Below, piece by piece: positions 1 through 12,945 of a stretch of 64,000 nucleotides of DNA. The stretch is from Mesostigma viride (lineage: Eukaryota; Streptophyta; Mesostigmatophyceae; Mesostigmatales; Mesostigmataceae): the NCBI GenBank assembly GCA_009746045.1, contig RPFO01000213.1:8428814-8492813 (forward strand). Direction: 5' to 3'. Numbering within the stretch: position 1 is the stretch's first letter; each line of letters opens with the position of its first letter. The notes under the pieces are model-generated. The model did no database searches, was not told the origin of the DNA, and saw only the letters and a list, made by a program, of their open reading frames with translations. The position numbers and the translations under genes were made by a program.

Positions 1-3000
1 TTCTGATCTGGCTGGACGTCGGTGGGCAGTCACGTGCGTGGGAGAGGTTCGGGGCGCTATGGCCTGCTGCGATAGACCTGGAAATGGAATGTCGTTGTAG
101 ATTTAGGTATTATGTTATCGTGCTTCTTTGCTTGACGTATTGGGTGCCTAGTGAAATCAGTTTGCTGTTCGGGGAAGGCGTGGGTGTGGCCGACGAGTTT
201 CTGTTGTCGTCACACAATATTGGAATGAACGCTGGATTTGTTGCCACGGGACGTACGCTGGCGATGCCGATGGTGAGTCGTTTGTTTCGATGACCGGGCT
301 AGTGCCTGCTCTCTTTCTGATGCGTTTCCTCGGTTGCGTTGTTTCCATTGGGCCGAATTCACGTAGTCGCAGCGAAGACATAGCGTAGCAAGGGTCTGCG
401 TTTCATTTTCTTAGCCGTGCAGGACGCCATCTTCATGGTCCTTCGGGTTTCCCGTGTCAACGTCCGTTGCCAGAGGATCTGTGATGATTTTTTCTGGAAT
501 ATGCTGGGCGGTGAAAGCCCCTGTGGATGCTTGCCTGGTCATGAGTTTATGGCGTCATTTGCTGCTGTAGTGGCTGACATTCATGGTGCTTTCTGCGTTA
601 GATAATCTGCCTTGCTTCGCACGTGGATTTTCACTGGGCTGAAGAGCGCGTCTGGTAACATGTTTACGTGGTGTATAAGGTGATCAATCAACCATTTGTT
701 CATAGAAGGTGTGACAGTAGAAGGTGTTTTATATTTCTTCATCAAGCAAGTCAAAAGTAATCTCCACTGGCTTACAACCTGAATCTTGCTTTGCTGGGTC
801 TGCTGTGTTCCTGTCTCATTGTGCAGGCTATCCCCTTGGTTGACCAACCAGGTGATTTGTGGTGCCAGCGGGGCCATATTGGTTTTCTTCTCATTTTCCA
901 TCCGTGGCAACGGACCGCATGGGCGGGCGGGAGGGCAGAGAGGGCAGGGCAGGCCAGGCCAGGCGAGGCAGGAAAGGATGCAAGGGTATGCAGCACAGGT
1001 AGGCTGGCTGGCAAGGGCCATGGGGCATGAGCCATGGCGCTTGAGCTACGAGCCTTGCGGCATGGGCTTTGGGGATGGGGCAAACAGGAGGGCAGGCAGC
1101 CAGCCACATCCACATGATTAGGGGCCAGACAGCAATCAGGGGCACCGCGGGCCCACTTATGCATGCCAGGCACCCCACCAACCCACGTAGCATGCCAGCC
1201 ACCCCCATGCCCACGCACGCATGCCAGCCACCCCCCCCACACACACACAAACCCACTTATGCATGCCAGCCATCCCCCACACCCACGTTACTACGCATGC
1301 CAGCCACCCCCACACCCATGCACGCATGGCAGCCACCCCACGAACCCAGGCACGCATGCCAGCCCCCCCCTCAAGCCACGAATGCATGGCAGCCCCCCAC
1401 CACACCCAAGCATGCATGCCACTCCCCCCCACACCCACGCACGCATGCCAGCCACCCCCCATACCCACGTACGCCACCCCCCACACCCACGCACGCATGG
1501 CAGCCGCCCCCCCAACCCTTGCACGCATGCATGCCAGCCACCCCACACACCCATGCACCCATGGCAGCCGCCCCCCCAACCCACGCACGCATGCCAGCTA
1601 ACCCCCACATGCACGCATGCTTGCCAGCCACCCCACATGCAAACAAGCCCCCCCCACATGCATGCTTGCATTCCAGCCACCCCACAAACCCATGCACGTA
1701 TGCCAGCCACCGCCACACCCACGCACGCATGCCAGCCACCCCACGAACCCACGCATGCATGCCAGCCACCCCCCACATGCACGCATGGATGCCAGCCACC
1801 CCCACATGCACGTGCATGCCAGCCACCCCCCACACCCACGTACGCATGCCAGCCACCCCCCACACCCACGCACGCATGGCAGCCCACCCCACGAACCCAG
1901 GCACGCATGCCAGCCACCCCCTAAACCCACGCATGCATGGCAGCCCACCCCCAAACCCAGGCACGCATGCCAGCCACCCCCACACCCACGCACGCAGGGC
2001 AGCCCCCCCCCACCCACACGCATGCATGCCAGCCCCCCCCAAACCGACACACGCGTGCCAGCCCCCCCCCACATGCACGCATGCATGCCAGCCACCCCAC
2101 AAACCCACTTATGCATGCCAGCCACCCCCGTCACCAACGTACGCATGCCGTCCCCCCCCCACACCCACGCATGCATGCCAGCCTGCCCCGCCCCACATGC
2201 GTCCATGGCAGCTACCCCCACACCCACGCATGCATGCTAGCCACCCCACAAACCCATGCACGCATGCCAGCCACCCCCACACCCACGCACACATGCCACC
2301 CCCCCACAAACCCACGCATGCATGCCAGCCACCCCCCACATGCACGCATGCATGACAGCCACCCCCCACATGCACGTGTATGCCAGCCACCCCCACACCC
2401 ACATACGCATGCCAGCCCCCCCTAAACCCACGCATGCATGGCAGCTCCCCACCACACCCACGAATGGACAGGGCTGGCCAGCCCCCCCCCTAAACCCACG
2501 CACGCATGGCAGCCACCCCCACAGCCACGCACGCATGCCAGCCCCCCCCTAAACCCACGCATGCATGGCAGCTCCCCACCACACCCACGAATGGACAGGG
2601 CTGGCCTGCCGCACCCCACGGTCGCGCACAAGGGCACTGTCGAGTCATGTACAAAACTTTGTCTACATTAAGTCATAGTGGGAATGACCGATGGTGCATG
2701 TGTTTACAAAGGATTGCCACTCAATGTATATTAATGAATGATGAACGGACATGGGAGTTTGCATGGAAGTGTTTGGTCGTTATGGCTGCCGCTTGCAAAA
2801 AGCGGTACCCACATTGTGTCCTGCATGGCATAGCTGCATTGTGAGTTTCAGTTGTTAGGAAGTAATGAGTAAGGAAATACTTGCATGCAATGAACGGGAC
2901 GTCTCACAATATACGGTACTATTCAGACTGGGTTGATGTACTAGTAGTAGGACGCGTGCTGGACGTGCCCGTGAGGGACGGAGCGTGGGATCGACGGTGC

Positions 3001-4171
3001 GGCGGGCCGGCGCGAGCGCGCGCGATGGGAAGCCCCCAAAGGAAGGCCGCCGAGCGTTCGCCCCCCGGCGTAGTAGGCCGGCCCGGTCGGCGGGCTCAAC
3101 CCGGCGGGTCGAAGCTTTCGGCGGGGGCCTCAGGGCCCCTGGTGGCGTAGTGCGTCCGAAAAAGTGGGGGGCCTTGGCCCCCCACTAGTCCCCTCTAGTG
3201 ACTACGATTAACCCCAACGCAAAAGTTTGGCGAACCGTGAGGCCCGAAAAGTGGCCCGTACGAAACCGCGAGCGCAGGGCGGCCGATAGTCAGGGCGATC
3301 CGGGGATCCGCGGTGCCGCCCAATCGGAGCAGTTGCCAAAAAAGTGGCAAACTAGGCAGATCGAGTCTCAGGAGTTCTGAACGGGCTCTGAAACGGCAGT
3401 TACGTCTAGATCCGGTTCAGCGTTTTTGCGGGCAGGTGGGAGGCCAGCCAATGGCCGCGGCCAGATAAAAATACGGAACCCGGCACGATGTCGACTTCTT
3501 CGCGGGCGTCAAACTCTGTGTCGCGAAGCATCTCTAACGAAACATCCCATGCCTTGCGGCGATCAACTGCGGCTACTGGGCCCATCGCTAGGCCGAGAGC
3601 GTGCCGTTCTTTTTGGCCGTAGTGTTCAGTGCTTCAGGTCGACGGAGCGTTCAGAAATCGTCTAGAAACCGTGAAAAAAGTAATTAGAAACCGTAAAAAT
3701 TTGGGCGTTACGGCCGTTTTCCTGTCCGCATTGCGTTCAGAAACCGTTTCACTGAGTTGTTCCGCATCACTTTTCGATTCAGACCGAAGTTATAGTCTGA
3801 ACATGATGTGACTGATATTGATTCTAAATTTATACGCAAATTTTGAGTTGGAGGAGTGGAGAGTAGTATGATGCTTGCTGGACGAATTTCTGCCAGATTC
3901 CGTACTTACCAGCAGGGAAAAAATGACTTGGGAGGATTTTCAAGTGGGTAGTACGCGGTGCTGGACCGCCTGGACGCGCCCAAGCAATCGAACGTGCATA
4001 AACCAGGACTGCGAGGGGGTGAGGGGGCGACATGCTGCGACAGCACTTGATTTAATTTCCTGCTGGCTGGGGATGGCGGTCAACGCTGCCTGGAAAATTG
4101 GCGATGGACAATGCGTAGGCATTGCTTTTAAAGCGTTCAATGTTCCATTTCGATGCGTACCTTTGAATTGT
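1..4171 (+). repeat. Macrosatellite unit 1
   Basis: First visible unit; its true beginning may lie outside the window. Order: unique-like segment (1-1150), minisatellite (1151-2600), AT-richer spacer (2601-2940), GC-rich segment (2941-3190), then a segment with the TATA-like box (about 3465) and GAAACCGT motifs (3655-3760). It is closest to unit 3: the two share almost all minisatellite variants in the same order. Confidence 0.93.
1151..2600 (+). repeat. C-rich minisatellite of unit 1
   Basis: Degenerate repeats of about 30 bp built around GCATGCCAGCCACCCCC and CACACCCACGCACGCATG. The plus strand is very G-poor, so the minus strand carries runs of 5-8 G about every 30 bp. Stop codons are almost absent in all frames, which explains long low-complexity ORFs on both strands. 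Coding is not supported. Confidence 0.96.
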
Positions 4172-7100
4172 TTCTGATCTGGCTGGCCGTCGGTGGGCAG
4201 TCACGTGCGTGGGAGAGAGTTCGGGGCGCTATGGCCTGCTGCGATAGCTAGCGACCTGGAAATGGAATGTCGTTGTAGATTTAGGTATTATGTTATCGTG
4301 CTTCTTCGCTTGACGTATTGGGTGCCTAGTGAAATCAGTTTGCTGTTCGTGGAAGGCGTGGGTGTGGCCGACGAGTTTCTGTTGTCGTCACACAATATTG
4401 GAATGAACGCTGGATTTGTTGCCACGGGACGTACGCTGGCGATGCCGATGGTGAGTCGTTTGTTTCGATGACCGGGCTAGTGCCTGCTCTCTTTCTGATG
4501 CGTTTCCTCGGTTGCGTTGTTTCCATTTGGCCGAATTCACGTAGTCGCAGCGAAGACATAGCGTAGCAAAGGTCTGCGTTTCATTTTCTTAGCCGTGCAG
4601 GACGCCATCTTCATGGTCCTTCGGGTTTCCCGTGTCAACGTCCGTTGCCAGAGGATCTGTGATGATTTTTTCTGGAATATACTGGGCGGTGAAAGCCCCT
4701 GTGGATCCTTTTTGGTCATGAGTTTAGGGCGTCATTTACTGCTGTAGTGGCTGACATTCATGGTGCTTACTGCGTAAGATAATCTGCCTTGCTTCGCACA
4801 TGGATTTTCACTGGGGTGAAGAGCGCATCTGGTAACTTGTTTACGTGGTGTATAAGGTGATCAATCAACCATTTGTTCATAGAAGGTGTGACAGTAGAAG
4901 GTGTTTTATATTTCTTCAACAAGCAAGTCAAAAGTAATCTCCACTGGCTTACAACCTGAATCTTGCTTTGCTGGGTCTGCTGTGTTCCTGTCTCATTGTG
5001 CAGGCTATCCCCTTGGTTGACCAACCAGGTGATTTGTGGTGCCAGCGGGGCCATATTGGTTTTCTTCTCATTTTCCATCCGTGGCAACGGACCGCATGGG
5101 CGGGCGGGAGGGCAGAGAGGGCAGGGCAGGCCACGCCAGGCGAGGCAGGAAAGGCTGCAAGGGTATACAGCACAGGTAGGCTGGCAGGCAAGGGCCATGG
5201 GGCATGAGCCATGGGGCTTGAGCTACGAGCCTTGCGGCATGGGGTTTGGGGATGGGGCAAACAGGAGGGCAGGCAGCCAGCCACATCCACATGATTAGGG
5301 GCCAGACAGCAATCAGGGGCACCGCGGGCCCACTTATGCATGCCAGGCACCCCACCAACCCACGCACGCATGCCAGCCACCCCCGTGCCCACGCACGCAT
5401 GCCAGCCACCCCCCACACACACACAAACCCACTTATGCATGCCAGCCACCCCCCACACCCACGTACGCATGCCAGCCACCCCCCACACCCACGCACGCAT
5501 GGCAGCCACCCCACGAACCCAGGCACGCATGCCAGCCCCCCCTCAAGCCACGCATGCATGGCAGCCCCCCACCACACCCACGCATGCATGCCACTCCCCC
5601 CCACACCCACGCACGCATGCCAGCCACCCCCATACCCACGTACGCCCCCACCCACACCCACGCACGCATGCCAGCCCCCCCCTCATGCACGCATGCATGC
5701 CAGCCACCCCACAAACCCACGCATGCATGCCAGCCACCCCACAAACCCACGCATGGATGCCAGCCCCCCCCACATGCATGCATGCATGCCAGCCACCCCC
5801 ACACCCACGCACGCATGGCAGCCACCCCCCCAACCCACGCACGCATGCCAGCCAACCCCCACATGCACGCATGCTTGCCAGCCACCCCACATGCAAACAA
5901 GCCCCCCCCACATGCATGCTTGCATTCCAGCCACCCCACAAACCCACGCACGGATGCCAGCCACCCCACGAGCCCACGCATGCATGCCAGCCACCCCCCA
6001 CATGCACGCATGGATGCCAGCCACCCCCCACATGCACGTGCATGCCAGCCACCCCCCACACCCACGTACGCATGCCAGCCACCCCCCACACGCACGCACG
6101 CATGGCAGCCCACCCCACGAACCCAGGCACGCATGCCAGCCCCCCCCTAAACCCACGCACGCATGGCAGCCCACCCCCAAACCCAGGCACGCATGCCAGC
6201 CACCCCCACACCCACGCACTTATGTCAGCCCCCCCCCCACACGCATGCATGCCAGCCACCCCCCAAACCCACACACGCGTGCCAGCCCCCCCCACATGCA
6301 CGCATGCATGCCAGCCACCCCACCAACCCACTTATGCATGCCAGCCACCCCCGTCACCAACGTACGCATGGCAGCTCCCCACCACACCCACGCATGCATG
6401 CCACTCCCCCCCACACCCATGCGTGCATGGCAGCTCCCCCCCAAACCCACGCACGCATGGCAGCCCCCCCCACACCCACGCATGCATGCCAGCCACCCCA
6501 CAAACCCACGCATGCATGGCAGCTCCCCACCACACCAACGAATGCATGCCAGCCCCCCCCACATGCAAGCATGCATGCCAGCCATCCCCTAAACCCACGC
6601 ATGCATGCCAGCCACCCCCACACCCACGAATGCATGCCAGCCCCCCGCAAACCCACACACGCTTGCCACCCCCCCACACATGCACGCATGCATGGCAGCC
6701 CCCCCACAAACCCACTTATGCATGCCAGCCACCCCCCTCACCAATGTACGCATGCCAGCCACCCCCCACACCCACGCACGCATGGCAGTAACCCCACGAA
6801 CCCAGGCACGCATGGCAGCGCCCCGCTAAACCCACGGATGCATGGCAGCTCCCTAGCTCACCCGCAAATGCATGCCGCCCCCCCCACAACCACGCACGCA
6901 TGCCAGCCCACCCCCAAACCCACGCACACATGCCAGCCCTCCCCACATGCACGCATGCATGGCAGCCCCCCCACAAACCCACGCATGCATGCCAGCCACC
7001 CCACAAACCCACGCACGCATGCGAGCCACCCCCCACATGCACGCATGCATGACAGCCACCCCCCACATGCACGTGCATGCCAGCCACCCCCCACACCCAC

Positions 7101-8787
7101 ATACGCATGCCAGCCACCCCCACACCCACGCACGCATGGCAGCCACCCCCCACACCCACGTACGCATGCCAACCACCCCCTAAACACACGCATGCATGGC
7201 AGCTCCCCACCACACCCACGAATGGACAGGGCTGGCCTGCCGCGCCCCACGGTCGCGCACAAGGGCACTGTCGAGTCATGTACAAAACATTGTCTACATG
7301 AAGCCATAGTGGGCATGACCGATGGTGCATGTGTTTACAAAGGATTGCCACTCAATGAATATTAATGAATGATGAACATTTGAGTTTGCATGGAAGTGTT
7401 TGGTCGTTATGGCTGCCGCTAAAGCGGTACCCACATTGTGTCCTGCATGGCATAGCTGCATTGTGAGTTTCAGTTGTTAGGAAGTAATGAGTAAGGAAAT
7501 ACTTGCATGCACTAAACGGCGACATCTCACAATGTACGGTACTATTCGGACTGGGTTGATGTACTAGTAGTAGGACGCGTGCTGGACGTGCCCGTGAGGG
7601 ACGGAGCGTGGGATCGACGGTGCGGCGGGCCGGCGCGAGCGCGCGCGATGGGAAGCCCCCAAAGGAAGGCCGCCGAGCGTTCGCCCCCCGGCGTAGGGGC
7701 CGGGCCGGTCGGCGGGCTCAACCCGGCGGGTCGAAGCTTTCGGCGGGGGCCTCAGGGCCCCTGGTGGCGTAGTGCGTCCGAATAAGTGGGGGGCCTTGGC
7801 CCCCCCACTAGTCCCCTTCTAGTAACTACGATTAACCCCAACGAAAAGATTGGGCAAACCGTGAGGTCCGAAAAGTGGCCCGTACGAAAACCGCGAGCGC
7901 AGGGCGGCCGATAGTCAGGGCGATTCGGAGATCCGCGGTGGCGCCCAATCGGGGCAGTTGCCCGAAAAGTGGCAAACTAGGGAGATCGACTGTCACAAAG
8001 TCTGAACGGGGTCTGAAATGGCAGTTACGTCCAGATCCGGTTCAGCACTTTTGCGGGCAGATAGGAGGCCAGCCAATGGCCGCGGCCAGATAAAAATACG
8101 GAACCCGGCACGATGTCGGCTTCTTCGAGGGCGTCAAACTCTGTGTCGCGAATCAAACATCCCATCGCTAGCGGCGATCAACTGCGGCTACTGGGCCCAT
8201 CGCTTGGCCGAGAGGGCGCCGTCCTAAAATTTCGTAGCGTTCAGTGCGTCAGTTCGACGGAACGTCCAGAAATCGTTTCGAAACCGTGCAAATAATGTTT
8301 TGAAACCGTTAAATTTTGGGCGTTACGGCCGTTTTGTTGTCCGCATTTCGTTCAGAAACTGTTTCACTGAGCGTTTCCGTTGCAATTTTCGATTCAGACC
8401 GAAGTTATAGTCTGAACATGATGTGACTGATATTTATTCTAAAATTATACGCAAATTTTGAGTTGGAGGAGTGGAGAGTAGTATGATGCTTGCTGGACGA
8501 ATTTCTGCCAGATTCCGTACTTACCAAGCTGGAAAAAAATGACTTGGGAGGATTTTCAAGTGGGTAGTACGCGGTGCTGGACCGCCTGGACGCGCCCAAG
8601 CAATCGAACGTGCATAAACCAGGACTGCGAGGGGGAGAGGGGGCGACATGCTGCGACAGCACTTCATTTAATTTCCTGCTGGCTGGGGATGGCGGTCAAC
8701 GCTGCCTGGAAAATTGGGGATGGACAATGCGTGGGCATTGCTTTTATAGCGTTCAATGTTCCATTTCGATGCGTACCTTTGAATTGT
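4172..8787 (+). repeat. Macrosatellite unit 2
   Basis: Carries the longest minisatellite of the array (5328-7232, about 1.9 kb). It shares private variants with unit 8 (for example GGTATACAGCACAGG near 5162 and 30,936), suggesting sequence exchange between non-adjacent units. Confidence 0.93.
5328..7232 (+). repeat. C-rich minisatellite of unit 2
   Basis: Same repeat as in unit 1 but expanded to about 1.9 kb; the extra length lies around 6370-6860, where blocks ending in GGCAGCTCCCCACCACACCC recur. Confidence 0.95.
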
Positions 8788-9936
8788 TTCTGATCTGGCT
8801 GGACGTCGGTGGGCAGTCACGTGCGTGGGAGAGGTTCGGGGCGCTATGGCCTGCTGCGATAGACCTGGAAATGGAATGTCGTTGTAGATTTAGGTATTAT
8901 GTTATCGTGCTTCTTTGCTTGACGTATTGGGTGCCTAGTGAAATCAGTTTGCTGTTCGGGGAAGGCGTGGGTGTGGCCGACGAGTTTCTGTTGTCGTCAC
9001 ACAATATTGGAATGAACGCTGGATTTGTTGCCACGGGACGTACGCTGGCGATGCCGATGGTGAGTCGTTTGTTTCGATGACCGGGCTAGTGCCTGCTCTC
9101 TTTCTGATGCGTTTCCTCGGTTGCGTTGTTTCCATTGGGCCGAATTCACGTAGTCGCAGCGAAGACATAGCGTAGCAAGGGTCTGCGTTTCATTTTCTTA
9201 GCCGTGCAGGACGCCATCTTCATGGTCCTTCGGGTTTCCCGTGTCAACGTCCGTTGCCAGAGGATCTGTGATGATTTTTTCTGGAATATGCTGGGCGGTG
9301 AAAGCCCCTGTGGATGCTTGCCTGGTCATGAGTTTATGGCGTCATTTGCTGCTGTAGTGGCTGACATTCATGGTGCTTTCTGCGTTAGATAATCTGCCTT
9401 GCTTCGCACGTGGATTTTCACTGGGCTGAAGAGCGCGTCTGGTAACATGTTTACGTGGTGTATAAGGTGATCAATCAACCATTTGTTCATAGAAGGTGTG
9501 ACAGTAGAAGGTGTTTTATATTTCTTCATCAAGCAAGTCAAAAGTAATCTCCACTGGCTTACAACCTGAATCTTGCTTTGCTGGGTCTGCTGTGTTCCTG
9601 TCTCATTGTGCAGGCTATCCCCTTGGTTGACCAACCAGGTGATTTGTGGTGCCAGCGGGGCCATATTGGTTTTCTTCTCATTTTCCATCCGTGGCAACGG
9701 ACCGCATGGGCGGGCGGGAGGGCAGAGAGGGCAGGGCAGGCCAGGCCAGGCGAGGCAGGAAAGGATGCAAGGGTATGCAGCACAGGTAGGCTGGCTGGCA
9801 AGGGCCATGGGGCATGAGCCATGGGCTTGAGCTACGAGCCTTGCGGCATGGGCTTTGGGGATGGGGCAAACAGGAGGGCAGGCAGCCAGCCACATCCACA
9901 TGATTAGGGGCCAGACAGCAATCAGGGGCACCGCGG

Positions 9937-11390
9937 GCCCACTTATGCATGCCAGGCACCCCACCAACCCACGCACGCATGCCAGCCACCCCCATGCCCA
10001 CGCACGCATGCCAGCCACCCCCCCCACACACACAAACCCACTTATGCATGCCAGCCACCCCCACACCCACGTTACTACGCATGCCAGCCACCCCCACACC
10101 CATGCACGCATGGCAGCCACCCCACGAACCCAGGCACGCATGCCAGCCCCCCCTCAAGCCACGAATGCATGGCAGCCCCCCACCACACCCAAGCATGCAT
10201 GCCACTCCCCCCCACACCCACGCACGCATGCCAGCCACCCCCCATACCCACGTACGCCACCCCCACACCCACGCACGCATGGCAGCCGCCCCCCCAACCC
10301 TTGCACGCATGCATGCCAGCCACCCCACACACCCATGCACCCATGGCAGCCGCCCCCCCAACCCACGCACGCATGCCAGCTAACCCCCACATGCACGCAT
10401 GCTTGCCAGCCACCCCACATGCAAACAAGCCCCCCCCACATGCATGCTTGCATTCCAGCCACCCCACAAACCCATGCACGTATGCCAGCCACCGCCACAC
10501 CCACGCACGCATGCCAGCCACCCCACGAACCCACGCATGCATGCCAGCCACCCCCCACATGCACGCATGGATGCCAGCCACCCCCACATGCACGTGCATG
10601 CCAGCCACCCCCCACACCCACGTACGCATGCCAGCCACCCCCCACACCCACGCACGCATGGCAGCCCACCCCACGAACCCAGGCACGCATGCCAGCCACC
10701 CCCTAAACCCACGCATGCATGGCAGCCCACCCCCAAACCCAGGCACGCATGCCAGCCACCCCCACACCCACGCACGCAGGGCAGCCCCCCCCACCCACAC
10801 GCATGCATGCCAGCCCCCCCCAAACCGACACACGCGTGCCAGCCCCCCCCACATGCACGCATGCATGCCAGCCACCCCACAAACCCACTTATGCATGCCA
10901 GCCACCCCCGTCACCAACGTACGCATGCCGTCCCCCCCCCACACCCACGCATGCATGCCAGCCTGCCCCGCCCCACATGCGTCCATGGCAGCTACCCCCC
11001 ACACCCACGCATGCATGCTAGCCACCCCACAAACCCATGCACGCATGCCAGCCACCCCCACACCCACGCACACATGCCACCCCCCCACAAACCCACGCAT
11101 GCATGCCAGCCACCCCCCATATGCACGCATGCATGACAGCCACCCCCCACATGCACGTGTATGCCAGCCACCCCCCACACCCACATACGCATGCCAGCCC
11201 CCCCTAAACCCACGCATGCATGGCAGCTCCCCACCACACCCACGAATGGACAGGGCTGGCCAGCCCCCCCCCTAAACCCGCGCACGCATGGCAGCCACCC
11301 CCCACAGCCACGCACGCATGCCAGCCCCCCCCTAAACCCACGCATGCATGGCAGCTCCCCACCACACCCACGAATGGACAGGGCTGGCCT
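9937..11390 (+). repeat. C-rich minisatellite of unit 3
   Basis: About 1.45 kb; variant order matches the unit 1 block nearly base for base, with only small indels in C runs. Confidence 0.95.
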
Positions 11391-12229
11391 GCCGCACCCC
11401 ACGGTCGCGCACAAGGGCACTGTCGAGTCATGTACAAAACTTTGTCTACATTAAGTCATAGTGGGAATGACCGATGGTGCATGTGTTTACAAAGGATTGC
11501 CACTCAATGAATATTAATGAATGATGAACGGACATGGGAGTTTGCATGGGAGTGTTTGGTCGTTATGGCTGCCGCTTGCAAAAAGCGGTACCCACATTGT
11601 GTCCTGCATGGCATAGCTGCATTGTGAGTTCCAGTTGTTAGGAAGTAATTTAAGGAAATACTTGCATGCAATGAACGGGGACGTCTCACGATGTACAGTA
11701 CCATTCGGATTGGGTTGATGTGACTAGTAGTACGACGCGTGCTGGACGTGCCCGTGAGGGACGGAGCGTGGGATCGACGGTGCGGCGGGCCGGCGCGAGC
11801 GCGCGCGATGGGAAGCCCCCAAAGGAAGGCCGCCGAGCGTTCGCCCCCCGGCGTAGGGTCCGGGCCGGTCGGCGGGCTCAACCCGGCCTACCGAAGCTTT
11901 CGGCGGAGGCCTCAGGGCCCCTGGTGGCGTAGTGCGTCCGAAAAAGTGGGGGGCCTTGGCCCCCCCACTAGTCCCCTTCTAGTGACTACGATTAACCCCA
12001 ACGAAAAGTTTGGCGAACCGTGAGGCCCGAAAAGTGGCCCGTACGAAAACCGCGAGCGCAGGGCGGCCGATAGTCAGGGCGATTCGGAGATCCGCGGTGG
12101 CGCCCAATCGGAGCAGTTGCCCGAAAAGTGGCAAACTAGGCAGATCGAGTCTCACACGTTCTGAACGGGCTCTGAAACGGCAGTTACGTCCAGATCCGGT
12201 TCAGCACTTTTGCGGGCAGGTGGGAGGCC

Positions 12230-12530
12230 AGCCAATGACCGCGGCCAGATATAAATACGGAACCCGGCACGATGTCGGCTTGTTGCGCGCCCCGTCAAAC
12301 AATGTCGCGAATCAAACATCCCATCGCTAGCGGCGATCAACTGCGGCTACTGGGCCCATCGCTTGGCCGAGAGGGCGCCGTCCTAAAAGTTCGTAGCGTT
12401 CAGTGCGTCAGTTCGACGGAACGTTCAGACTTTGTTTCGAAACCGTGCAAAAAATGTTTAGAAACCGTGAATTTTTGGGCGTTACGGCCGTTTTGTTGTC
12501 CGCATTTCGTTCAGAAACCGTTTCACTGAG
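12230..12530 (+). promoter_or_regulatory. Candidate promoter-like block of the satellite unit (unit 3 example)
   Basis: Contains ATATAAATAC at 12,249-12,258 and, 170-260 bp later, several copies of GAAACCGT or AGAAACCGTTTC in AT-richer sequence. The block is present in units 1-7 (for example 8090-8370 and 29,412-29,700) with GATAAAAATAC in most. Whether it drives transcription is inference; no product can be assigned. Confidence 0.3.
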
Positions 12531-12945
12531 CGTTTCCGTTGCAATTTTCGATTCAGACCGAAGTTATAGTCTGAACATGATGTGACTGATATTTATTCTA
12601 AAATTATACGCAAATTTTTAGTTGGAGCAGTGGAGAGTAGTACGATGCTTGCTGGACAAATTTCTGCCAGATTCCGTATTTCCCAAGCTGGGAAAAAATG
12701 ACTTGGGAGGATTTTCAAGTGGGTAGTACGCGGTGCTGGACCGCCTGGACGCGCCCAAGCAATCGACGTGCATGAACCAGGACTGCGAGGGGGAGAGGGG
12801 GCGACATGCTGCGACAGCACTTAATTTAATTTCCTGCTGGCTGGGGATGGCGGTCAACGCTGCCTGGAAAATTGGGGATGGACAATGCGTGGGCATTGCT
12901 TTTATAGCGTTCAATGTTCCATTTCGATGCGTACCTTTGAATTGT

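Larger units (their letters stand above)
8788..12945 (+). repeat. Macrosatellite unit 3
   Basis: Near-duplicate of unit 1 over the first segment and the minisatellite. At 12,249-12,258 the TATA-like element is the canonical-looking ATATAAATAC instead of the GATAAAAATAC found in most other units. The reading frame that starts with ATG at 12,272 differs from its counterparts at 8113 and 29,438, which argues against a conserved protein there. Confidence 0.93.

Noticed and set aside
157-381. 74-codon minus-strand frame repeated in most units
   Set aside because: It is shared only because the units are nearly identical; it is disrupted or altered in units 5 and 8 and has no recognisable domain.
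581-1021. 98-146-codon minus-strand frame (MAPLAPQITWLVNQG) open in all eight units
   Set aside because: Differences in the most diverged unit are mainly amino-acid changing and the N-terminal end differs in length and frame between units; no sign of coding constraint.
1069-2355. Long Pro/His/Cys/Ala-rich reading frames (up to 612 codons) over the minisatellites on both strands
   Set aside because: The 30-bp repeat has almost no stop codons in any frame, so overlapping long frames appear in several frames of both strands in all units; composition is dictated by the repeat, and C-run indels switch frames freely.
1151-2600. CRISPR-like array
   Set aside because: Repeats are contiguous and degenerate with no unique spacers, and the DNA is eukaryotic.
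8574-9080. 168-codon plus-strand frame containing MECRCRFRYYVIVLL
   Set aside because: Broken by small indels in units 4 and 5 and shortened in others; GTGAGT and CAG motifs nearby could be splice sites but no coherent protein emerges.
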